Source: Sphingomonas jinjuensis (GTDB taxonomy: Bacteria; Pseudomonadota; Alphaproteobacteria; Sphingomonadales; Sphingomonadaceae). From it: a stretch of 64,000 nucleotides of DNA. Below, piece by piece: positions 60,956 to 64,000 of the stretch; positions within the stretch are counted from its first letter, which is position 1, and each line of letters opens with the position of its first letter. The notes beneath the pieces were generated by a model. That model was not told where the DNA came from and searched no databases. It saw only the letters and a list, made by a program, of their open reading frames with translations. The stretch spans positions 1-64,000 of the forward strand of contig NZ_JACIEV010000005.1 in assembly GCF_014197105.1 (NCBI RefSeq), in the 5' to 3' direction. A program made the translations under genes and the position numbers.

Positions 60956-63178
60956 CTAGTTCCGATTCCTGATCAATGCGGCGAGCTGGCCCTCCCCTGC
61001 CGGCTCGGGGGCGTTTGCTCCCTGGTCGAGTGCGGCGAGCGATGCCGCGTCGAACGTCATCGTGACCACCGTTCCTCCGCCGTCACGATCGGAAAAAGTA
61101 ATGGTACCATGATGTTCCTCAGCAATCTTCTTGACGATCGCGAGGCCGAGCCCCGTCCCTCGAGCGCGCGTCGTCATATAGGGTTCGACGATCCGGTCGC
61201 GATCCGCCGGCAGGCCGACGCCGGTGTCGGCAACGGCGACGTACGATCGGGGACCGTCCTCGCCGATCGTCATGCGGATCACGCGATCGCCGGCGTCGCG
61301 CGCCTCGATCGCCTCGACCGCGTTCTTGACGATGTTGGTCAATGCCTGGCCGATCTGGCGGCGGTCGCACACCAGCGACGGGCCGGGTTCGTCATGCTCG
61401 AGCACGAAGCGGATCGTGGGATGCGCGACCTCGTGCAGGAACATCGCCTGGCGCCCGATATCGACCAGCAATTCCTCGCGAAACACCGGCTTGGGCATGC
61501 GCGCGAAGTCGGAGAATTCATCGACCATCCGCCGCAGGTCGCCGACTTGGCGGACGATCGTGTCGGTAAGCCGCGCGAAGGTGGGATCGCCTTCGTCGAC
61601 CTTGCCGCCATAGCGTCGCTGGAGCCGTTCCGCAGCGAGCTGGATCGGCGTCAGCGGGTTCTTGATCTCATGCGCGATCCGGCGCGCGACGTCGGACCAG
61701 GCGGCGCGGCGCTGGTCTAGGACCTGCTGGGTGATGTCGTCGAACGTCAGAATCGGACCGGCATCGGTCCGCGCGATACGGACCGCGAGCGTTCGCGGGT
61801 CGGTGGCTCGCGCCACCTGGACGATCGCCTCGCGCTCGCCACTGGCGACGAGCGAGGCGAGTTCGGGCGAGACATCGGCGAGCGGCCGATCGACCAGGCC
61901 ATCGCTGCCGGTGCCCAGCAGCTCGGTCGCCGAACGGTTGGCGATCCGTACGCAGCCGTCGGGGTCGACCGACACCACGCCGGCAGAGACGCCGGCCATC
62001 ACCGCCTCGATCAGCGCGCGGCGATTGTCGAGTTGGTTGTTGGCGGTGCGCAGCTCCGTATTCTGCTCCTCGATCCGCCCCGTCATCTGATTGAAGGCGC
62101 GCGCTAGCGTGCCGACTTCGTCGCGGCTTCGAGGATCGGGCACGCGCGCCGTCAGATCACCGTCCGCTACCCGCCTGGCCGCGGCGACGAGGTCGCCGAC
62201 GGGCCGGACCAGCCGGTCGGCAACCGCCAGCGCGATCCACACGGCGATGCCGACGATCAGCAACGACACGATCAGCAGCGCAGCGTTGAACCGCAGCTGG
62301 AGCGTCTTTGATCGCGACTGGAGCGCCCGATAGTCGGCGACGATCTGGTCGCCTCGACGCAGCTGCGTCGCGATCGTCTCGTCGAACACGCGCGCCGTGT
62401 AGAGGTATGTGTGGGGCCCATAGTCAAGGGGCACGAGCGCACCCGCCCGGTCGCGGCTCTGCACGGTAACGCTGGGCTCACCGGTGTCGATGCGGTTCAT
62501 CATCGCCTCAGTCACCACCCGATTGAGCGGACGGTCGTAGGGATTGACGAGGGCAAGCGGGTTGGCATCACCGCGGCGAACGATAACCGCTTCGGACAGG
62601 TTGCGCCGGTATAACTGAAGGCCGAAGCCCTGCGCGAAGCGCGGCGCGTCGATCGGCCCTTCGCGAAGCAGGTTGGACACATCGACCGCCATAGCGCGCG
62701 TTTCGCCGTCGACGCGGTTCAACTCCTGCTGGACATTCTCCCGTACGAGAGAGCTTGCATTCTCAAGCATCCCGCGGGCGCGGTCTGAATACCAGAACTG
62801 AACGCCGTACTGGAACAGCACCGAGGCGAAGATGGTGACGAGGATCATTGGCACCGCGGCGACGGTCGAGAAGATCGCCACCAGCCGGACGTGGAGCTGA
62901 CCGTTGCCCCCAATCGGCGAGCGCGCGGCGCGGCGCCGGGCGATCCGCCGCCCGACCAGCATCAGCAGGCCGACACCGGGAACCAGGTTCGCGACGAGAA
63001 GCAGCGCGACCAGCGGCGGCGTCATCGGCTGGGTCGACGTTCCGCCCTCCAGCACCCCATAGGTCGTCGCTGCGATCACCACGGCGATGGCGAACACCAG
63101 CAGTTCGATCGCAGGCGTCACCGTGAAACCGCGGCGGGGCTCGTCTTCGATCATCGAGGGCGTCAGCGACGCTGTCAT
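60956..63178 (-). CDS. ntrY: NtrY sensor histidine kinase
   Basis: 740 residues from the ATG at 63178 (AGG-type SD); a TTG at 63226 would add 16 residues. Three membrane segments near the N-terminus, a periplasmic domain, a further segment, HAMP (about 320-375), PAS (about 385-480), and a kinase with H503 in AHEIKNPLTP, N box around 615 and DTGVGLP at about 651-657. It phosphorylates NtrX, encoded 3 bp downstream of its stop, in response to nitrogen or redox signals. Confidence 0.93.
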   Translation of the reverse strand: MTASLTPSMIEDEPRRGFTVTPAIELLVFAIAVVIAATTYGVLEGGTSTQPMTPPLVALLLVANLVPGVGLLMLVGRRIARRRAARSPIGGNGQLHVRLVAIFSTVAAVPMILVTIFASVLFQYGVQFWYSDRARGMLENASSLVRENVQQELNRVDGETRAMAVDVSNLLREGPIDAPRFAQGFGLQLYRRNLSEAVIVRRGDANPLALVNPYDRPLNRVVTEAMMNRIDTGEPSVTVQSRDRAGALVPLDYGPHTYLYTARVFDETIATQLRRGDQIVADYRALQSRSKTLQLRFNAALLIVSLLIVGIAVWIALAVADRLVRPVGDLVAAARRVADGDLTARVPDPRSRDEVGTLARAFNQMTGRIEEQNTELRTANNQLDNRRALIEAVMAGVSAGVVSVDPDGCVRIANRSATELLGTGSDGLVDRPLADVSPELASLVASGEREAIVQVARATDPRTLAVRIARTDAGPILTFDDITQQVLDQRRAAWSDVARRIAHEIKNPLTPIQLAAERLQRRYGGKVDEGDPTFARLTDTIVRQVGDLRRMVDEFSDFARMPKPVFREELLVDIGRQAMFLHEVAHPTIRFVLEHDEPGPSLVCDRRQIGQALTNIVKNAVEAIEARDAGDRVIRMTIGEDGPRSYVAVADTGVGLPADRDRIVEPYMTTRARGTGLGLAIVKKIAEEHHGTITFSDRDGGGTVVTMTFDAASLAALDQGANAPEPAGEGQLAALIRNRN

Positions 63179-63282
63179 CGACCTGCCGTACAACGTGATC
63201 TGTTGCACGGAAACCACATAATTCAAATGAGGCGCGTCAATTGGCTGTGTCGAGGGATCGTGACGGCATGACGTCGTCGTCC

Positions 63283-64000
63283 TCAGCCGTCACCGCGCGG
63301 GGCGATCGCTAGGCTATCCAGCCGTTTACGCAACGTGTTGCGATTGATGCCCATGGCGCGGGCGGCACGCAGCTGATTGCCGCCGTGTCGCGCGAGCATC
63401 ATCTGGATCAGGGGGCGCTCGACCTCGCCGATCACCCGGTCATACAGCGTGCCGTCGTCGAGCGCGCCCGGCCGCTCGCGGGCGATCCGCTCGATCAGCG
63501 TCTGTACGGCATCCTCGATCGCATCGCCGCCGTCGGTCGGGACGGCGCCGACCGGCCCCAACGCTGCGCGAATGGCAGCGGCGTCGATCACCTCGTCCCG
63601 CAGCAACGCCGCCAGCCGCCGCATCAGGTTTTCCAGCTCGCGGACATTCCCCGGCCAGTCGTGCGCGACGAGTACTGCCGTCGCCTCGTCGGACAGGATG
63701 CGGCGCGGCAGGCCCATCGCGGCGGCCTGATCGAGAAAGTGGCTGGCCAGCGTCGGTATGTCCTCACGACGTTCCCGCAGGGCGGGCAGCGCGATCGGCA
63801 CGACATTGAGGCGGTAGAAGAGGTCCTCGCGGAACTGTCCGCTCGCGACCTGGCCGAGGAGATCGCGATTGGTCGCAGCGACGATCCGCACGTCGGCACG
63901 CAGCGCGCGGACTCCGCCAACCGTCGTGAATTCGCCCGACTGTAGGACGCGGAGCAGCCGGGTCTGGGCCTCGATCGGCATGTCACCGATCTCGTCGAGA
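63283..64000 (-). CDS. ntrC: NtrC nitrogen regulator, C-terminal part (continues past the window edge)
   Basis: The last 239 residues: the end of an AAA+ domain (LDEIGDMPIEAQTRLLRVLQ, FREDLFYRLNV, DWPGNVRELENL) and a Fis-type HTH (GGNQLRAARAMGINRNTLRKRL). The receiver and the GAFTGA region lie beyond 64000 and cannot be judged. Order ntrC-ntrY-ntrX is usual in alphaproteobacteria; ntrB is expected next. It ends 105 bp before ntrY. Confidence 0.92.
   Translation of the reverse strand, partial: LDEIGDMPIEAQTRLLRVLQSGEFTTVGGVRALRADVRIVAATNRDLLGQVASGQFREDLFYRLNVVPIALPALRERREDIPTLASHFLDQAAAMGLPRRILSDEATAVLVAHDWPGNVRELENLMRRLAALLRDEVIDAAAIRAALGPVGAVPTDGGDAIEDAVQTLIERIARERPGALDDGTLYDRVIGEVERPLIQMMLARHGGNQLRAARAMGINRNTLRKRLDSLAIAPRGDG

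Noticed and set aside
63179..63226. Longer NtrY start at TTG 63226
   Set aside because: The ATG at 63178 has a better ribosome-binding site and leaves a typical N-terminus.

Overview
The window is ordinary chromosome from a high-GC alphaproteobacterium, almost certainly a member of the Sphingomonadaceae (Sphingomonas or a close relative). The evidence is the rpsB-tsf-pyrH-frr-uppS-cdsA-dxr-rseP-bamA-skp-fabZ block without any lpx genes (these bacteria use glycosphingolipids instead of LPS), a double-domain Hfq, the ntrC-ntrY-ntrX-hfq-hflX order, a GTTC-N7-GTTC LexA box at recA, and many exported peptidases. No genus marker such as 16S rRNA is present, so this is inference from gene content and order.

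Layout. 1-95: the right end of an insertion sequence, probably IS3 family. 175-6001: a surface/secretion and signalling group, with a FecR-domain protein carrying a long Ala/Lys/Asp helix repeat, a divergent TpsB outer-membrane transporter, and a CHASE2-(degenerate GGDEF)-EAL c-di-GMP phosphodiesterase. 6002-6872: 0.87 kb with no convincing gene. 6873-11552: a rightward run with a CitE-like lyase, an FAD-dependent ferredoxin reductase, a DUF1080 protein, a Gly/Arg/Asp-rich exported protein and a fasciclin lipoprotein. 11533-19615: exported hydrolases (two amidohydrolases, an S9C peptidase, an oligopeptidase B-like enzyme). 19738-29758: recA with its SOS box, a 42-bp tandem repeat, a methyltransferase, a GST, a dicarboxylate symporter, an M24 peptidase, a putative Fe(II)/2-oxoglutarate dioxygenase, alaS and a two-gene membrane-protein unit. 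29824-33865: an exported protein, a Kef-type antiporter, a TonB-like protein and a small exported protein.

33876-48781 is housekeeping: icd, psd-pssA (phosphatidylethanolamine synthesis), then the translation/isoprenoid/envelope block from rpsB to rpmE. 48818-57647 holds a PilZ protein, tRNA-Ser(UGA), three peptidoglycan genes (MltB-like transglycosylase, RlpA, D,D-carboxypeptidase), then holB-metG-tatD-MBL-retropepsin-mazG, mostly overlapping by a few bases and probably one operon. 57669-64000, on the minus strand, is ntrC(partial)-ntrY-ntrX-hfq-hflX.

Points that stand out: Hfq is a head-to-tail fusion of two Sm domains with diverged RNA-contact residues; NtrX lacks the GAFTGA loop needed to contact sigma-54; RlpA has Ala where the catalytic Glu should be; and an unexplained 42-bp repeat follows recA. 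I saw no CRISPR array, prophage, defence island or biosynthetic cluster, and no clearly new multi-gene system. The least explained parts are the FecR/TpsB/CHASE2-EAL group, the 42-bp repeat and the 152-aa plus membrane-protein gene pair.
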